This document shows, in pieces, positions 8,153 through 9,503 of a stretch of DNA of 9,503 nt (position 1 is its first letter; every line of letters begins with the position of its first letter). This stretch comes from Prolixibacteraceae bacterium UBA6162 (lineage in GTDB: Bacteria; Bacteroidota; Bacteroidia; Bacteroidales; Prolixibacteraceae): positions 1 through 9,503 of the forward strand of contig DIUI01000130.1 of NCBI GenBank assembly GCA_002428215.1, in the 5' to 3' direction. A program made the translations under genes and the position numbers. The notes under the pieces are model-generated. The model worked only from the letters and a program-made list of their open reading frames with translations. It was not told the origin of the DNA and searched no databases.

Positions 8153-8183
8153 CAAATATACTGATTGTGATGGTAGAAGCAAA
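8153..8183 (-). promoter_or_regulatory. Bacteroidota-type promoter for the small exported protein and probably secDF
   Basis: On the - strand TTTG (8183-8180) is followed after exactly 19 bases by TATATTTG (8160-8153), a full match to the Bacteroidota consensus TTTG-N19-21-TAnnTTTG. Transcription would begin near 8146, giving a leader of about 15 bases before the GTG at 8131. It lies just after the end of the protease gene, so the small gene and secDF can be transcribed independently of it. Confidence 0.65.
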
Positions 8184-8218
8184 CGCCAACCGCACAAAAA
8201 AAGAGATTGGCCACCTAT

Positions 8219-8653
8219 CTAATCGGGTATTTCGAGCGACATCTCCATTTTTCGGTAATCGATCAAAGCACGGTATAATAAAAGGAAGTCGCTGCCGATC
8301 AATCCACAAATTTGCTTTTCGGCAACCTGCCAGTATAGGGCATTGATATGAGTTAGATCAATAAGGGCAACAGGCATTGATTCTATGCGCAATGACCCAA
8401 AATTAAAAGGCTGCAGCCGTCCCAAAGTTGCATCCAGACGATTGGCCCCAATTCCGGCCGACTGGATTGTTTCATCGGGCTGTGCATCCAGGTTGCTGTA
8501 ATAATCCGATAACGATACATCAAAAACTGTCTTGGATGCCCCGGTATCTATGATCCATGTATGCACAGAACCATTCCCGAATTGAGACTCAATGGTCAGG
8601 TGGTAACTCTCCGACTCCAGCTCGAGCAGCGTTAGTGGCAATGTGTAAATCAT
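8219..8653 (-). CDS. Retropepsin-like (clan AA) aspartic protease, stand-alone
   Basis: A 144-residue protein whose central motif WIIDTGASKTVFD (residues 33-45) is the active-site signature of clan AA aspartic proteases, with catalytic Asp36. The C-terminal block CGLIGSDFLLLYRALIDYRK (116-135) matches the second conserved element of this fold (hydrophobic-G-x-D-F-L followed by a strand ending in IDY). One domain of this size would have to act as a homodimer, as retroviral proteases do. No signal peptide or membrane helix is seen, so it is probably cytoplasmic. Substrate is unknown. The ATG at 8653 is the first in frame and gives the usual spacing to the DTGAS motif. It follows the mdh terminator and has no evident Bacteroidota promoter, so its expression is unclear. 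Family membership is well supported; proteolytic activity is inferred. Confidence 0.82.
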   Translation of the reverse strand: MIYTLPLTLLELESESYHLTIESQFGNGSVHTWIIDTGASKTVFDVSLSDYYSNLDAQPDETIQSAGIGANRLDATLGRLQPFNFGSLRIESMPVALIDLTHINALYWQVAEKQICGLIGSDFLLLYRALIDYRKMEMSLEIPD

Positions 8654-8759
8654 GATTTCGTAGTTGCGTAATTTCGAGTCTTACTAAAAAAGGAACAATC
8701 GAGAAGGTAGTCGAGGGTTGAACCTCGGGACGGCTGTCTTTAAAAGGCCTGCTGTGAAT

Positions 8760-8791
8760 AAAAAACGGATGCCCCGTTGAGAAACATCCGT
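8760..8791 (-). terminator. Rho-independent terminator of mdh
   Basis: A perfect 7-bp stem, ACGGATG (8765-8771) with CATCCGT (8785-8791), and a 13-base loop. On the - strand it is followed by a T run (A run 8760-8765) and begins about 22 bases after the mdh stop codon. This placement fits termination of mdh transcription and separates it from the protease gene. The opposite side is also T-rich (CTATTTCTTTTTG), so it could act in both directions. Confidence 0.72.
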
Positions 8792-8813
8792 CTATTTCTT
8801 TTTGTGATCAAAA

Positions 8814-9503
8814 TTAAAGAATGTTCATTCCGTCGAGCACTTCCATAATCTTTTTAACTGCCGTGGCAGAGCTGTGCAGCAACTCCCTTTCACTTTTGTT
8901 GAGATTTACTTCTACAATCTGCTCGACTCCGTTTTTACCCAATTTAACAGGAACGCCAACAAACATATTGTTCAATCCATACTCACCGTCGAGCTTAACA
9001 CAACAGGGGAAAATTCGTTTCTGATCAAGCACAATGGCTTCTACCATTTGCGCTGCAGCAGATCCCGGAGCATACCATGCCGAAGTACCCATTAGATTTA
9101 CCAGCTCGCCTCCACCGTTAATGGTCCGGTTAACGATAGCATTCAATTTCTCTTCCTCGATAAGTTCCGTAACAGGAATTCCGGAAACAGTTGTATAACG
9201 TGGAAGCGGCACCATAGTATCGCCATGTCCACCCATCAATAAAGCTTGTATATCACGGGGAGAAACATCGAGTGCCTCGGCCAGAAATGCCCTGTAGCGC
9301 GCTGTATCAAGGATACCGGCCATGCCCATCACTTTGGTTTTGGGCAACTTGGCACTTACATACGAAGCATAGGTCATTACGTCCAGAGGGTTACTTACAA
9401 CAACAATAATGGTATCCGGGCTGTATTTAACCACATTCTCAGTAACCGTTTTAACAATGCCGGCATTAATCGAAATCAAATCATCACGACTCATTCCCGG
9501 CTT
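8814..9503 (-). CDS. mdh: Malate dehydrogenase, C-terminal part (5' end outside window)
   Basis: This enzyme interconverts malate and oxaloacetate with NAD in the cytoplasm (tricarboxylic acid cycle or its reductive branch). The frame is open to the window edge: Lys-Pro-Gly precedes the methionine at 9494, forming the conserved KPGMSRDDL, so that methionine is internal and the true start lies outside. Of roughly 310 residues, 229 are visible; the Rossmann glycine motif is missing because of the edge. Numbered from the edge, Arg6 is the conserved substrate-binding arginine, SNPLD is at 37-41, GILDTARYR (63-71) carries the Asp/Arg pair, and GGHGD (91-95) holds the catalytic His93. The KPGMSRDDL form favours LDH-like malate dehydrogenase over lactate dehydrogenase. 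The C-terminus ends naturally with TAA and a terminator follows. Confidence 0.95.
   Translation of the reverse strand, partial: KPGMSRDDLISINAGIVKTVTENVVKYSPDTIIVVVSNPLDVMTYASYVSAKLPKTKVMGMAGILDTARYRAFLAEALDVSPRDIQALLMGGHGDTMVPLPRYTTVSGIPVTELIEEEKLNAIVNRTINGGGELVNLMGTSAWYAPGSAAAQMVEAIVLDQKRIFPCCVKLDGEYGLNNMFVGVPVKLGKNGVEQIVEVNLNKSERELLHSSATAVKKIMEVLDGMNIL

Noticed and set aside
8132..8197. Longer form of the small exported protein starting at TTG 8197
   Set aside because: The start would lie upstream of the predicted transcription start near 8146, and the extra 22 residues displace the basic-then-hydrophobic signal from the N-terminus.
8149..8346. 65-codon + strand open frame opposite the protease gene
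   Set aside because: It is antisense to the end of a gene with clear protease motifs, and its translation shows no recognisable features.
8700..8760. A tRNA gene on the - strand, suggested by GGTTCAACCC
   Set aside because: The loop is one base short, and no acceptor, D or anticodon arms can be assembled around it.
9492..9494. ATG at 9494 as the start of mdh
   Set aside because: The preceding codons encode Lys-Pro-Gly, completing the conserved KPGMSRDDL motif in the middle of the protein, so the gene runs off the window.
1..9503. CRISPR array, insertion sequence, phage or toxin-antitoxin module
   Set aside because: No regular direct repeats, transposase or integrase motifs, or paired small toxin/antitoxin genes were seen; gene content and spacing look like core chromosome.

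Overview
This window looks like ordinary core chromosome of a Bacteroidota bacterium, probably of the Bacteroidia/Marinilabiliales type. The main reasons are a fused SecDF of about 1000 residues, the gene order ftsX - DUF3098 - uppP - truB - queA, short intergenic gaps without Shine-Dalgarno sequences, and promoter-like sequences of the Bacteroidota form (TTTG ... TAnnTTTG). The lineage is inferred from these traits, not from a database match.

Left half (1-4530, + strand): a tightly packed run of six genes that is probably one operon. It starts inside ftsX (cell division, ABC-type membrane partner of FtsE). It continues with a small two-helix membrane protein (DUF3098), undecaprenyl-diphosphatase UppP (lipid carrier recycling for peptidoglycan), the tRNA pseudouridine-55 synthase TruB, the queuosine enzyme QueA, and a zinc-finger-like SAM methyltransferase that must use a TTG start. 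Gaps are 8-34 bases, so envelope and tRNA-modification genes are probably co-transcribed. A possible internal promoter lies at the end of ftsX.

Centre (4531-4631): a convergent junction with a hairpin followed, on the - strand, by a run of nine T. This is the terminator of secDF, possibly shared with the + strand operon.

Right half (4632-9503, - strand): transcription order is mdh (malate dehydrogenase, N-terminus beyond the window edge), a terminator, a small stand-alone retropepsin-like aspartic protease, a good Bacteroidota-type promoter, an unrecognised 133-residue exported or membrane-anchored protein with no methionine codon, a 92-base leader with a small hairpin, and secDF.

The most interesting point is the unrecognised gene directly upstream of secDF. 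It has an N-terminal export signal, no recognisable domain, and a C-terminal tail with Pro-Pro two residues before the end. This is the layout of known secretion-monitor (translation arrest) genes such as secM-secA and vemP-secDF2. That role is a hypothesis; nothing in the sequence proves stalling. The rest of the window is well explained by housekeeping genes.
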